Source of the DNA: Lewinellaceae bacterium
Lineage (GTDB): Bacteria; Bacteroidota; Bacteroidia; Chitinophagales; Saprospiraceae
Assembly: GCA_020636255.1 (NCBI GenBank)
Contig: JACJYE010000006.1
Span: 124,001 to 188,000, forward strand
DNA length: 64,000 nt
Direction of reading: 5' to 3'
Position numbers and translations under genes: made by a program. Positions 1-11,800 of this stretch are shown one piece after another. A model generated the notes under the pieces. It searched no databases and was not told where the DNA came from. It saw only the letters and a program-made list of their open reading frames with translations. Position 1 is the first letter of the stretch, and every line of letters starts with the position of its first letter.

Positions 1-3000
1 CTGGCCGTTCGAGCCGTTCGACCAGGTATAGGTTTGAAAACCGTCACCGGCATCCAGGGTAGTAGCCCCACCGGGGCAGTAGGCCAGTGCACCGGATATC
101 ACCGGCGTCAGCTCGATATCTTCCGTGACCGACACCTGCCCGCTGCCTACACAGCCGTTGGCATCGGTCACCGTTAACGCGTAAGGCCCGGCCTGGTTCA
201 CCTGAATGGAAGGCGTGGCGCCGCCAGTCGACCATTGATACTGCGCATAGCTGGCGCCGGCATTAAGGGTCGTAAAGCCACCGATACAGAAACTCGTTGA
301 GCCGCCGATCATCACCTGCGGCAGGGGGTTCTGCACTACGGAAAGGCTGCTGCTGCTAATACATCCGTTGACATCCGTAACCGTTACCCGGTACAGGCCG
401 CCACTGCTGACGGTGATATCGGGCACTGAAGCACCGTTCGACCAGTTGTAAACGGTATAACCAGGGCTGGCGCTCAGCGCAACCGAGCCGCCCGCACAGA
501 AAGCGTTGCTACCGCTGATCGCAGGAGGCGTGACCGGGAAAACGGAGACGCTTACAGCGTTGGTAGTCTGGCATCCGTTAGCATCCGTTACGGTCAGGCC
601 GTAATTGCCTCCGGCATTAACGGTAATAGAGGGGCCGACAGCAGCGGTTGACCACAGGTAGCTCGAAAAACCGCCTTCTGCTGCCAGCGAAGTAGAGGTG
701 CCGGGGCAGAAGCTGAGGTTGCCGCTAATGTCGGGAACGTTTGTCGTGAAATTGTTCACCTGAACGCTTGCCTGCCCGGTGCACCCCAGGGCATTGGTAA
801 CGGTCAGCCCATAAGGCCCCGGCTGGAGCACTTCGATGGAAGTAGAAGTGTTGCCGTCCGACCACAGGTAAGAAGCGAAGTTGCTGCCCGTGCTCAATTC
901 CGTTGAAGTGCCGGGGCAGAAGTTCAACTGGCCGCTGATCTGCGGGGCGGGGTTAGGAGCCTGTGTCACCGTTAGGCTGGCTGTGCCCTGGCAGCCGATC
1001 GCATCGGCTACCGTAACGGTATAAGTACCCGCCTGGCTTACATTGATCTGCTGGCCCGTACCGTTGCCCGTCCAGGCGTAAGAGGCAAAACCAGGCCCTG
1101 CATCGAGCGTTGTGGAACTGCCCTGGCAGAAATAGTTTATGCCGCTAACGACAGGCTGCGGCAAGGCGTTCTCCGCTACCACTACGCTGGTTTCACCCTG
1201 GCAGCCGTTGTTATCGATCACCGAGAGGCCTACCATGCCGGGTTGGTTTATGGTGACGGAAGCCCCCGCAGCGCCTGTCGTCCAGTTATAACTAGTATAA
1301 CCGGTATTGGCCTGCAGGGTGGTGCTCGTCCCTGCACAGAATTCCAGGATACCGCTTATCTGCGGCTCCGGGGTATCATACAATGACAGCTCGACACTAT
1401 CGCTACCACTGCACCCGTTGGCATCGGTAACCGTTACGCTATAGGAGCCGGGTTGGTTCGTATCGATAGAGGCCCCGCTATTACCCGTCGACCAGGCGTA
1501 CTGGCCGAAGGCGCCGTTTACGCCCAGCGTCGTCGAACCTTCCGGGCAGAATGACAATAGGCCGGTGATCGCCGGCACAGGCAGGGGGTGCTCAGTTATA
1601 TCCATTGTAGCCGAGTCGCTACAGCCATTATTATCTGTGACGACAAGGGTATAAGAGCCGGGTGTGCTGATCGCAACAGATGCCGTAGTGGCATTATTCG
1701 ACCACTGATAAGCAGCAAAGCCCGGCGTAGCATTCAGGGTTACACCGTCACCGGCGCAATATTCGGTATCGCCGCTGATGGAGAAAACGGGCAGCGGGTG
1801 CTGCACGGCCTCCACGCTGGCCTGTCCCTGGCAGCCATTGGCATCCTGTACCGTTACGCTATATAAACCCGGGGCCGTAATATCGATCACCTGTTCAGCA
1901 CTTCCCGTCGACCAGGAATACAGGGCGTATCCCAAGCCGGCGTCCAGTGCAGTGGATTGCCCGACGCAATAGGAAAGGTTACCGCTGATCGTGGGTTCCA
2001 ACTGAGGGATCTCCGAGACGGATACCGAAGACGAGTTCGGGCAGCCCAGAAAATCCGTGACGGTAAGCCCGTAGGTTCCAGGCTGGCCTACGCTGATAGA
2101 AGGCTGGTTGCTGCCGTTTGACCAGGCATACGTCGCCATGCCGGCCTGGGCGCTCAGGCTCGTGGCGCCACCGGTGCAGAAGCTCTGCAGGCCGCTGATG
2201 TTAGCATTTGGCAATGGCGATTCAGCTACGCTCACCGTTTCGCTGGCCGAACAGCCGTTGGCATCGGTAATCTGTACGGAATAGTCGCCCGGGCTGCTGA
2301 CATCGAGGCTGCTGGCGGTGCTTCCGTCATTCCACAGGTACGAAGCATAACCTGCAGGCGCCTCCAGTAGTGTGCTCTGCCCATAACAATAGCTCAGGCC
2401 CCCAATGATCTCAAACCCTGGCAATGCATTAGCCGTAACGTCAAAGCTGCCCACGCCGATACAACCATTATTGTCCGTAACGGTATAGCTGTATTGCCCT
2501 GCTGCGCTGGCTTCCAGCACGCTGCCCTGGCTTCCGTCACCCCACTGGTAGGAAGCATACCCCGCCGGGGCTTGCAATGTAACCGAGGCGCCCTGGCAAA
2601 AGGCCATCGCGACATCTTCCGGAGGGCTCGGAGCATTGAACAAAGACACGTTAAACTGCGCAGTGCCCATACAGCCATTGGCATCCGTCACCGTCAGAAT
2701 ATACATTCCGGGCGCCGAGGCCGTCGTGTTGGCCTGGGTACTGCCGTTCGACCAACTGTATTGCGTATACGAGTTGGCCGTACTCAGCACAGTGTTGCTT
2801 CCCGGGCAGATCGAGGGCGCGCCGGAGATAACCGGCGAAGGGTTGCTGTATGTTTGTACGTTGACGCTGGTGAAACCCAGGCAGCCGTTGCCATCCGTCA
2901 CGGTCACACTATAATTGCCCGCCTGGTTGGCTGTAATGGTAGGGTTCGTTTGGCTGTTGCTCCAGATATAGGAAGAGAAACCAGGTGAAGCCGTAAGCTG

Positions 3001-5583
3001 TGTGGAGCCACTCTGGCAAAATGCCGTTGCTCCGCTTATTGTGGGTATAGGGTTGGGAATGGCCTGAACCTGCTGGGAAGCCGTACCCTGGCAACCGTTG
3101 GCGTCCGTTACTGTCAGAATATACATTCCGGCAGTATTGGCCATCAGCACCGGCCCGCTGCTGCCGTTCGACCAGGAATAACTGGCATAGCCCGGGTTTG
3201 CCTGAAGCGTCGTCGACGTCCCTTCGCAAAACTGAGGCTGGCCCTGTATTACAGGAACAGGGTTAGGCGTACTGCTGACGTTTACGCTAGCCGTACCGGT
3301 ACAGCCCGAATTGTCGGCCACCGTAACCGTATACGTCCCGGGCTGGCTCACCGTTACCTGCGGGCCGGAGCCGCCGCTCGACCAGGCATAGGATGAATAT
3401 CCACTACCGGCGTTGAGCGTAGTGCTGGAGCCCTCACAATATGTCGCATTTCCGCTGATCTGCGGGCTGGGGGGCGGCAACACGCCTACAAAAAAACTGG
3501 CTGTGCCCATGCAGCCCGCAGCATTGGTCACCGTGACGCCGTATGTCCCCTGCGTGGAAACGTTCAGGGTGGCGCCGCCACTTCCATTCGACCACAGATA
3601 GCTACTATAGCCGGCGCCGGCGTTAAGCGTTGCACTTGCACCGGGGCAGATCTCGGAAGGGCCCGTGATCGCCGGTGTAGGCCCTGCCTGGACCGTTACA
3701 TTGATCGTATTTTGCCCTATACAGCCATTGGCATCGGAAACGGAAACCGTATAAGCGCCAGCCTGGTTGACCTGAATGGAGGGGCTGTTGCTGCCCGTTG
3801 ACCACAGATAGCTCGAATATCCCGCACCGGCGGTAAGCTGGGTGTTTTGCCCGGGGCATATTGCCGTCAGGCCTGCAATGGATGGTACGGGGTCAGGGGC
3901 TACGGTTACGTTTGCGGTAGCAGAACCGGTACATCCATTAGCGTCCGTCACCGTCACGGAATAGGGCCCGGGAGTGTTCACTGTAATGATCGAAGAAGAG
4001 CTGCCTTCCGACCATTGGTATGTACTATACGACGTTCCTGCATCAAGCGTCGCCGGGCTGCCGGTACAGATCGCCAGGTCGCCGAAGATAACAGGCAGCG
4101 GTGGCGGAGCTGCCTGAAGCTGGTAGGCGGCTGTGGCCACGCAACCGTTCGCATCGGTTATTGTCACCTGATAGTTGCCGGGAGACACTACCGTGATGTC
4201 CGAACCGGAAGCGCCGTTGGACCAGTTGTAGGAAACAAAACCGGCGTCGGCCGACAGGTCAGCAGAGCCACCCGGGCAGATATAGGTATCGCCAAAGATA
4301 AAGACCGTAGGGCCGGGGTCCAGGAAAACGGTGTATGAAGCCGTGCCGGTACAGCCGTTCTGGGTGACCGTCACCTGGTACGTCCCCGGGTTGGTGATAG
4401 CAGTGGTTTGAGAAGTACTGCCCGTCGACCACTGATACGAGCTATAGCCGGGGCCCGCATTCAGGATCTGCTGGGTATTGGGGCACATCTGCTGTGGCCC
4501 GCTGATCACAGGCATCGGCGTTGGAAGGCCTACGACGTTATAGTTTGCCGTTCCCTGGCACCCACTGGCATTGGTGACCGTCACTGATATCGGGCCAGGG
4601 TTGGTGACGACGGCGTTGGGCCCGGAGGCCCCGTTCGACCAGGAATAACTAACGAAGCCCGGCGTTGCGTTCAGCGTGATCTGGCTGCCAAGGCACAGCT
4701 GCGTAGGGCCGTTGATGGCCACTACCGGCGTTTGTGCGACGGTGACCGTCACCGTCGTCATTTCCATACAGGTACCCTGGGTAACGGCCAGGGTGTATTG
4801 GAAGGTGGAATTGACATTAGCAGGAGGCGTAAATGTGGGGTTGGCCACTGAGGAGCTGCTAAGATATGCCATGCCGTTGGGCGATGACCAGCTATACGTA
4901 GGGGCGGGTGTCGCGGCCAGGCCGGTAACCGTGCCCTGAAGCTGAAAAGCAGGGGTGCCGGAGCAGACGTTATAGGAAGGAGTAAAGTTCAGCGTGATAT
5001 TACAGCTCGGGTTGGCGTTGCAGTTGAGGTAAGGCGCTGCTGTACCTCCCCAGGTCATATCGAAACCCACGCCGTTACCGGAAAAGTTGTCGATGACGAG
5101 ATAGAACCCCTGTCCCGGTTGCACGGTCAATGGCGCCACCCAGCCGTTGCCGCCTGCGCCCTCCGAAAAGTCGGCCGCGCCATTGCCCAGGCCAGTGGGG
5201 CCCGACCCGGCGGCATACGAACAACGAACGGGGTTGCCCAGGTTGCCGCAGCTCACTCCGGGCCCGTACAGTGCGAAATCGTAATCCGCAGCATTGTTCG
5301 GCGTGATCGTAAACTCGATCTGGCTGTTGGGCGGCATCGTATTGTTGAATTCAAAATAATACCAGGCCGTATTGCGCTCGCCGGTAGACAAGCAGCCCTG
5401 GTTGTTGTTCGCCGATGCAAAATCATTCACCGCGCCACCACCCGTCGGGTTGAAGGAAATATTGGCATTACTGCATAGTACGACCGCATTGGAGCAGTCG
5501 GGGTCGCCCTGAGCGAAAAGGCCCGAAGGTTTTATGCTGAACAGGAAAACGAAAAAGAATAAGTAGTAAAAGTAACGCTGCAT
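1..5583 (-). CDS. Giant Ig/PKD-like repeat surface protein, 3' end outside window (partial)
   Basis: An uninterrupted minus-strand frame of 1861 codons runs from the ATG at 5583 off the left edge. I checked the frame at several points (near 4650, 3390, 2340, 1500 and 30) and found no shift. The N-terminus is a signal peptide (MQRYFYYLFFFVFLF..., cut near FAQ), followed by a domain of about 165 residues ending in LNCNANPSC. After that come roughly 22 Ig-like units of about 70 residues. Each unit carries a variant of YxSYxWSNG, then VTVTDANGC, then a Cys before the next unit. The same N-terminal domain and unit type occur in the upstream neighbour (5827-12036), so the two are paralogues. By analogy with that neighbour I expect a T9SS type B sorting domain beyond the window edge. 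The likely role is a secreted adhesin or surface filament; adhesion itself is inferred. Confidence 0.9.
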   Translation of the reverse strand, partial: MQRYFYYLFFFVFLFSIKPSGLFAQGDPDCSNAVVLCSNANISFNPTGGGAVNDFASANNNQGCLSTGERNTAWYYFEFNNTMPPNSQIEFTITPNNAADYDFALYGPGVSCGNLGNPVRCSYAAGSGPTGLGNGAADFSEGAGGNGWVAPLTVQPGQGFYLVIDNFSGNGVGFDMTWGGTAAPYLNCNANPSCNITLNFTPSYNVCSGTPAFQLQGTVTGLAATPAPTYSWSSPNGMAYLSSSSVANPTFTPPANVNSTFQYTLAVTQGTCMEMTTVTVTVAQTPVVAINGPTQLCLGSQITLNATPGFVSYSWSNGASGPNAVVTNPGPISVTVTNASGCQGTANYNVVGLPTPMPVISGPQQMCPNTQQILNAGPGYSSYQWSTGSTSQTTAITNPGTYQVTVTQNGCTGTASYTVFLDPGPTVFIFGDTYICPGGSADLSADAGFVSYNWSNGASGSDITVVSPGNYQVTITDANGCVATAAYQLQAAPPPLPVIFGDLAICTGSPATLDAGTSYSTYQWSEGSSSSIITVNTPGPYSVTVTDANGCTGSATANVTVAPDPVPSIAGLTAICPGQNTQLTAGAGYSSYLWSTGSNSPSIQVNQAGAYTVSVSDANGCIGQNTINVTVQAGPTPAITGPSEICPGASATLNAGAGYSSYLWSNGSGGATLNVSTQGTYGVTVTNAAGCMGTASFFVGVLPPPSPQISGNATYCEGSSTTLNAGSGYSSYAWSSGGSGPQVTVSQPGTYTVTVADNSGCTGTASVNVSSTPNPVPVIQGQPQFCEGTSTTLQANPGYASYSWSNGSSGPVLMANTAGMYILTVTDANGCQGTASQQVQAIPNPIPTISGATAFCQSGSTQLTASPGFSSYIWSNSQTNPTITANQAGNYSVTVTDGNGCLGFTSVNVQTYSNPSPVISGAPSICPGSNTVLSTANSYTQYSWSNGSTQANTTASAPGMYILTVTDANGCMGTAQFNVSLFNAPSPPEDVAMAFCQGASVTLQAPAGYASYQWGDGSQGSVLEASAAGQYSYTVTDNNGCIGVGSFDVTANALPGFEIIGGLSYCYGQSTLLEAPAGYASYLWNDGSTASSLDVSSPGDYSVQITDANGCSASETVSVAESPLPNANISGLQSFCTGGATSLSAQAGMATYAWSNGSNQPSISVGQPGTYGLTVTDFLGCPNSSSVSVSEIPQLEPTISGNLSYCVGQSTALDAGLGYALYSWSTGSAEQVIDITAPGLYSVTVQDANGCQGQASVEAVQHPLPVFSISGDTEYCAGDGVTLNATPGFAAYQWSNNATTASVAISTPGSYTLVVTDNNGCSDSATMDITEHPLPVPAITGLLSFCPEGSTTLGVNGAFGQYAWSTGNSGASIDTNQPGSYSVTVTDANGCSGSDSVELSLYDTPEPQISGILEFCAGTSTTLQANTGYTSYNWTTGAAGASVTINQPGMVGLSVIDNNGCQGETSVVVAENALPQPVVSGINYFCQGSSTTLDAGPGFASYAWTGNGTGQQINVSQAGTYTVTVADAIGCQGTASLTVTQAPNPAPQISGQLNFCPGTSTELSTGSNFASYLWSDGNTSTSIEVLQPGPYGLTVTNALGCTGQASVQVNNFTTNVPDISGNLSFCPGTSTSLAAEGGFSSYLWSTAAVGPSITVNAGGNYGLTVTDANGCQTTNAVSVSVFPVTPPAISGSNAFCAGGSVALSASPGYTVYNWSNGASVPDITVSSGGLYRVTVTDVNGCISSSSLSVVQNPLPQVMIGGSTSFCIGGFTTLNAGASYAQYQWSTGGATPSIQVNQAGPYALTVTDANGCVGSGQVSVTEDIELTPVISGALAYCPGGATTLDAGDGFQTYTWSNGSNGQ

Positions 5584-5617
5584 AGACTCCGTTTTTAATA
5601 ATAACAGCCAATTAAAA

Positions 5618-5640
5618 TTAGGCCACTCATATTGGCCTAA
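5618..5640. repeat. Inverted repeat in the leader of the giant gene
   Basis: TTAGGCCA and TGGCCTAA form perfect 8-bp arms separated by 7 bp, 35 nt upstream of the ATG at 5583. It could be a protein-binding site or an RNA hairpin in the long leader. A similar AGGCCA...TGGCCT pair with an 8-bp gap lies upstream of the DUF368 gene at 15631-15650. Confidence 0.4.
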
Positions 5641-5774
5641 AAGCCATCAGGCAGCGTACGAGCAATCATTTAAGACATTTTAGGTGGAAACAGTAGGATA
5701 AGAATAATTCCGCCGTCGCTTTTGTTCATGAGATAGAATTTGCCCACCGCCTACTGGCATAGAACATGGTGTGG

Positions 5775-5782
5775 CAAAGATA
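5775..5782 (-). promoter_or_regulatory. Candidate Bacteroidota -7 box for the giant gene at 1-5583
   Basis: TATCTTTG on the minus strand matches TAnnTTTG exactly. It would give a leader of about 190 nt. The other giant gene has the identical octamer at 12176-12183. No convincing -33 element was identified. Confidence 0.4.
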
Positions 5783-5787
5783 GCACA

Positions 5788-5821
5788 CCTTCGGATAATT
5801 TGAGAAAAAATCATCCGAAGG
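5788..5821 (-). terminator. Hairpin just after the stop of the upstream giant gene
   Basis: CCTTCGGAT at 5788-5796 pairs perfectly with ATCCGAAGG at 5813-5821, with a 16-nt AT-rich loop. It starts 6 nt past the stop codon at 5827. There is no U-tract after the stem, so it may be a weak terminator or an mRNA 3'-end stabiliser. It sits directly upstream of the promoter box of the next giant gene. Confidence 0.5.
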
Positions 5822-5826
5822 CCCGC

Positions 5827-8800
5827 TTATCTGATCAGGTTAACATCTCCTTTATATAAAACTACCTCACCGTCAACGAACTCTATTTCCGCCATGTAAA
5901 CAAAAACTGCAGGATTGTAGAGGTGCCCTTCTCGGGCCCCGTTCCAGCCGTAATACGGGTCGTTAGGCGGGAAGTCTTTCAGTTCAAAGACCAGCCCGCC
6001 CCAACGGTCGTGGATGATCAGATGTTTGATCTGTACGACATCGTCGCCGGCGAAAATGACAAACTCGTCGTTGGACCCATCACCGTTCGGAGAAAAGGCG
6101 TTGGGAATATATACCTGGCGATCCTTCCTGACGATCACGCTCAGCACATCGGTAGCGCTACAGCCATTGGTATCGACAATGGTCGCCTTAAAGACCGTGG
6201 ATTCAAATAACTCGGCCCTGTTCGCCAGGCAGGTATCACAGGGCAGGACATCGCCCGGCGACCAGCTGAAATGGCCTATTTCTTCCGGGGCCAGGTTGGT
6301 AATGGCGTTCAGCCATGCTTCCTCTCCCAAATCGATCTCCTGATGCTCGCCCAGGTCGAGCAATACGGTATTGCCTTCCGGCAGGAATACCTCCAGCTCA
6401 TAGCTACAACCCAGGGCATCCTCCACCCTAAGCTCGTACTGTCCCGCACCGAGGTTGGGAAAACTCTGCAGGGCAGAGAAAGGCGCCCCGTTAAAACTGT
6501 ACAGGAAAGGTGGCGTGCCGCCCTGTACACCGGATATAACGATAGCGCCATTGGACTGTCCATAACAAACCGGAGGTAAGATCTCTGTATCCAGGCCCAC
6601 CAGATAGTTGTTGATAGGGTCAACCTGAACGCTATCGCTACTGCTGCAGCCGTTATACAGGTTGGTTACGGTGAGCACGTACGTACCTGGTTGGTTTACC
6701 GTTGGTTCCAGGGTGCCGGAAGCGGTAATGCCGTTCTCAGAAACCCACTCATAACGGAAATTGGCCCCTTGTGACGAACCGGCCCCGTCCAGCTGCACCT
6801 CATCCGCAGTGCAATCCAGTTGCTGCGCGGCGCCAGCGTCGGCCACCGGGCTGACAATATCCTGCTCGACGAACACCGAATCAGTGGCCTGGCAGCCGTT
6901 ACCTGGGTCCGTTACGGACAGGAAATACCAGCCTGGCTCATCAACCAGCGCGGACAGCGACATGGCGCCACCGAGGATGTTGCCGGAGGGGGTATTCCAT
7001 TCCACGCCCCAGCCGTCTTGCAGGTCCGCCATGCCGGTAAGTTGTAGTTGTTCGACGATGCAGTTCAGCACCCCTCCAGGGCCCGCATCTACTGCCGGAA
7101 TGGTGTGATCAGCAGTCACGACGGCCTGTGCCTGTGACTGGCAGCCTGTGATGGTATCGAGAACGGCCAATGTATACACGCCCGGCGAAACAGCCCCAAA
7201 GGCCAGCCCATTGGCGCCGGGAATGGGGTTACCTGTTCCCTCATACCACTGGTATACATAAGCCGGCCCTTCGGCAGAGCCCTGGCCGTTGATAATCGCT
7301 ACAGAGGTTGCACAATCCAGGCTGTCCGTCACCTGAGCTACCACTGGAGGGCTGTATCGGAGATCATCTACGATGGCCTGGGCGGGTACTGAAATACAGT
7401 TGTGGGCCGTATCCGTCACAATCAGGGTATAAAGCCCCGGCATATTCACGGACGGCGCCTGCAGGTGTTCGTTGGAAGCATCGATGCCCGGCCCGTTCCA
7501 TTGGTAGAAAAAACCATCGGCTGGGGCGGCTTCATCACCCAGCACGACAATATCCACCAGGCAATCGATCGCAAGGCCCTGGCCTGCTTCCGCCACCGGC
7601 AGAGAGACAGCCTGCACATGCAGCTGTGCCGTATCCCGGCAGCCGTTGACATCGGTAACAACCAGGCTGTACGGCCCACTTTGATCCACTTCGATTGACG
7701 GTTCCGTCGCTCCTGTCGACCACTCATAGCTGCCGGGGCCGCCGGTAGCCTGCAGGGTCGTGAAAGAACCATCACAAAATAGGCTATCGCCGGATATCCC
7801 GGCTTCAATTGCAGGGAACAGCACCACTGCGGCGGTATCGGCCGCCATGCAACCGGCAGCATTGGTAACCGTCACGCTGTAACTGCCGGCGGTATACACC
7901 TCAAGCTGTTGGCCTGAGCTGCCATCCGACCACTTGTAGGTGTCGTGTACCCCCGCGTCGAGTACAAGAGAGCGGCCTTCACAAAAGGCCGTCCCCCCGC
8001 TGACCAGCAACACCGGCTGCGAAAGGCCCGACACTTCGACATCGGCCGTGCCCTGGCAACCTGACGCGTCTGTAACCGTAAGGCTATAGATGCCCGGCTC
8101 CCATACCTCGATCGATGACAGGGTCTCGCCTCCCGACCACAGGTAAGACGCATAACCGCCAGTACCGGCAAGGGATGCCGTATCTCCCGGGCAAAGGCCC
8201 AGGCTACCCGCGATCTCAGGTACCGGAGCCATCAACAAGGAGACCAGCGTGGAATCCTGCCCGACGCAGCCGTTCGTATCGGTAGCTTCAAGGTAATACC
8301 AGCCCGGCGCGCTCACGGACAAGCTGGGCCCGGCAGTTCCGCCTACCCATTGATAGTTGTCATACCCCAGCTCGGCCTGTAACAGCACCGTACTTCCTTC
8401 ACAAAAGGAGGCCGTCTCCGGCAGGCCCGGTGTTGGAAGCGGAAAAGCCTGTACCGATACGGTATCGCTTGCCGTACAGCCGGATATATTGGTAACCGTC
8501 ACACTATATTCGCCACTTTCACTGGCCTGTAGCTGCGAGCCGGTGCTGCTGTCCGACCACAGATAGGACGTATGATTGCCCGCGTCAAGCGTTATCGCGT
8601 TCCCCTCGCAAAAGTCCTGCGCGCCACTGATCGTAACAGATGTACCGGGAGCATTATTTACCAGAATATTGGCCGTACCCTGACAGCCCGCAGCATCGGT
8701 CACGGTAAGGGTATAAAATCCTGCCGCCACGACCAGGGTCTCGGAATCCGTGTCTCCGTTCGACCAGGCATAGGCCACGTAATCCCCCGTCACGGACAGG

Positions 8801-11800
8801 GTGGATTCCTGCCCGGGGCAAAGGCTGAAGTCTCCTTCTATATCAGGAGAAGGCACCGGGATCTCTACTACCTCGACACTGGCCTGGGCTTCGCAGCCCA
8901 GCGAATCGACAGCCTGCAGCGTATACGTACCCGCATCGGTTATCTCAACGGACTGGGTGTCATCGCCGGTCGACCACTGGTATCCGGCAAGGCCGCTTCC
9001 AGCGTCGAGGATGAGCAACCCATCCTCACAAAGCAGGGCTGTATCGGGTAATGAAACCGATGGAGGCGGTTGTACGGCCACGACTATCGTATCCTGCCCC
9101 AGGCAGCCCAGTGCATTGGCCACTTCCACCGTGTACAAGCCACTGCTATCCACCATAATGCTATTGCCGACATCCCCGGTCGACCACAAATAGGAAGCAT
9201 AACCCAGCCCTGCGTCCAGCTGGCCGCTGTTCCCCTCACAAAAGAGGGTATCGCCACTGATAGACACCATCGTAGGCGCCAGCTCCAGTATTACGAACTG
9301 GAATTCCCCCGCACAGCCGTTTGTATCCGTAACGGAAATCGTAAAATTCCCACCGGAATCAAAGCTCTCCTCCGGCATTCCGCCTCCCGTCGACCAGGCA
9401 TAGGCTGCCAGGCCAGCCGTATCCAGGAGCAGCGTCGTTGATGTTCCCGGGCAGAAGTAGAGGTTGCCGTCAATATCGGGAACAGGTATTGGCCATTCTG
9501 AAACTTCGATGAGCTGGCTGTTCTCACAGCCGTTATCATCCGTAACCGTTACGCCGTAAGTTCCCGGTGTGCCAACCTGCAGGGACTGGCCGGTGCTTGC
9601 ATCCGTCCAAACGTAACCAGCATACCCCTGGCCGGCATCGATAGTGGCCATCTCTCCCGCACAGAATGACAGCTCCGCCGGGATGTTGATCACCGGAGGC
9701 TGTAATGCTTCCAACTGGAAGGTATCAGAACTCAGGCAGCCGTTCGCATCTGTTACCGTTACGCTGTACACACCGTCGCTGCCAGCGGCCAATTGCTGGC
9801 CGAAACTATCGTCCTGCCACTGGTAAGAGGTATATCCTGAGCCCGCATCCAACATCACGGTATCACCTGCACAAACAGCCTGCTGCCCGGTGATCATCAC
9901 ATCCGGTTCTGCGAAATTCAATAGGTTGAACCCGGCGACGGCCTGGCAGCCGTTACCGTCCGTGACGGTCAGGCTGTAAGGGCCGGGGCTGTCTATAGTT
10001 ATGGAGGCGGAGGTTTCACTAGTAGACCACAGGTAGGCGCTCATGCCTGTAGCGGCATTGATGGCCACAGAAGCGCCCGGGCAGGCGGAATAGTCGGCCT
10101 GAAGCATAGGGTCGGGAGGAAGCAACTGCTGCACCAGGGCCGAGTCGACACCTACACAGCCATTGGAATCCGTAACGGACAGGTAATACCATCCCGGCTG
10201 GCTTGTCGTGATCGTCGGCGTCACCTGGGTATTGCTCCAGGAATAGCTCTCAAAAGCGCCCGTTGGGGCAAGGACAACCGACGAATCTACGCAGATATTA
10301 ACGTTATCGGGCAGGCCCGGTGAAGGCAGAGGCACTTCCGTCACCTGCACGGTATCGGCAGCGGTACAGCCATTTTCATCTGTGACGGTAATGCTATACA
10401 AGCCCGGGCCGGTTACCAATGTTCCGCCTACGGTATCACCCGTCGACCAGTGGTAAGCGGCAAAAGCCTGGTTGATGAGCAGAACGAGGGATGACCCATC
10501 GCAGAGAATGGCCAGAGAATCGCCTTGTATCTGAGGCTCCGGCACGGGCGCAACCGCCACCTCATGGGTGTCGGAAGCCATACAGCCGTTGGCATCCGTT
10601 ACCGTCAGGATATACGTCCCGGCGGTATCGGCCAGCGTACTGGCCGAGGAGCTACCGGTCGACCACTGCATCGAGGGGTATTGCTGGCCGGCCACCAGGA
10701 CGGTAGCGCCACCGTCGCATATCGTGGCATTTCCCTGTATGCTTACCTGCGGCAACGGCAGTTCCGTGATAAAAACCGTATCGGACGCACTACAGCCATT
10801 GGCATCCGTTACCGTCAGGCTGTAGTTGCCGGGCGTACTGGCCACAATATCCTGGATCGTGTCGCCCGTCGACCAGAGCATGGCAGGATAAAGCTGCCCG
10901 GAGGACAGGTGCGCCGACTGTCCCGCACAGTAGGCTGTATCACCGCTGAGCTGGAGCTGAGGGTTGGCCAGTTCCACCACCTCTAAAGTATCGATAATGG
11001 AGCAGGCGTTCCCTGCGCCTGTTACCAGAACGGTGTAAAGCCCCCCTGAAGAAACCGAGATGGAGGAAAGCGTATCACCGGTCGACCAGAGGTAGGAATC
11101 AAAGCCCGCGCCGACATCAAGGGTTGCCATGGCGCCACTACAAATGCTATCGGGCCCGGCAACGGCCAGCACAGGCGTAGGCAGTACGACGAGCTGCAGG
11201 GTATCGGAATGAACGCAGTCGCCATTCTGAACCTCCAGGATGTACACGATGGTATCGGAGAAGTTATCGGGAAAAGTGATGGTAGGCTGAGCGATGTTAG
11301 GGTCATTCAAAAAGCTTTCTTCCCCGTTGGCGCCCCGCCAGGTATAGGTTTCAAAGCCAGTGCCATGGGTTGTCGACCCGATGAGCTGATAAGGCACATC
11401 GCCGCTGCACACGGTACTGTCAGGCCCTGCATTGGCCGTCATGATGCTGCAATTGGGGTTGGCGTTACAGTTGAGGTAGTCGGCAGCGGAGCCCCCGAAG
11501 TCAAAGTCAAACCCGGCAGATTCACCCCAGAAATCGTTGATAAAGAGGTAGTATCCTTCACCCGGCTGAACCTGCAGTGGCGCCAGGAAGCCATCCGAGT
11601 CGAACGACTCGGACAAATCGCTATAGCCACTGGCAAGGCCGGTGGCAGGGCCTGCCACAAACCAGGCAAAAGAGCAGCGGACAGGTTCTCCAAGGCTGTC
11701 GCATGGCACGTCGGGCCCGTACAGGGCAAAGTCGTAATCGGGCGGGAAAGCCTCGAGCGCTGTGAGGACGAATTCCAGGGTGCTGTTTGGCGGCATGTTG

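Noticed and set aside
1..5583. Regular ~210-bp periodicity considered as a CRISPR or satellite array
   Set aside because: The repeats are in-frame coding units of a continuous reading frame with diverged middles, not short identical repeats with spacers.
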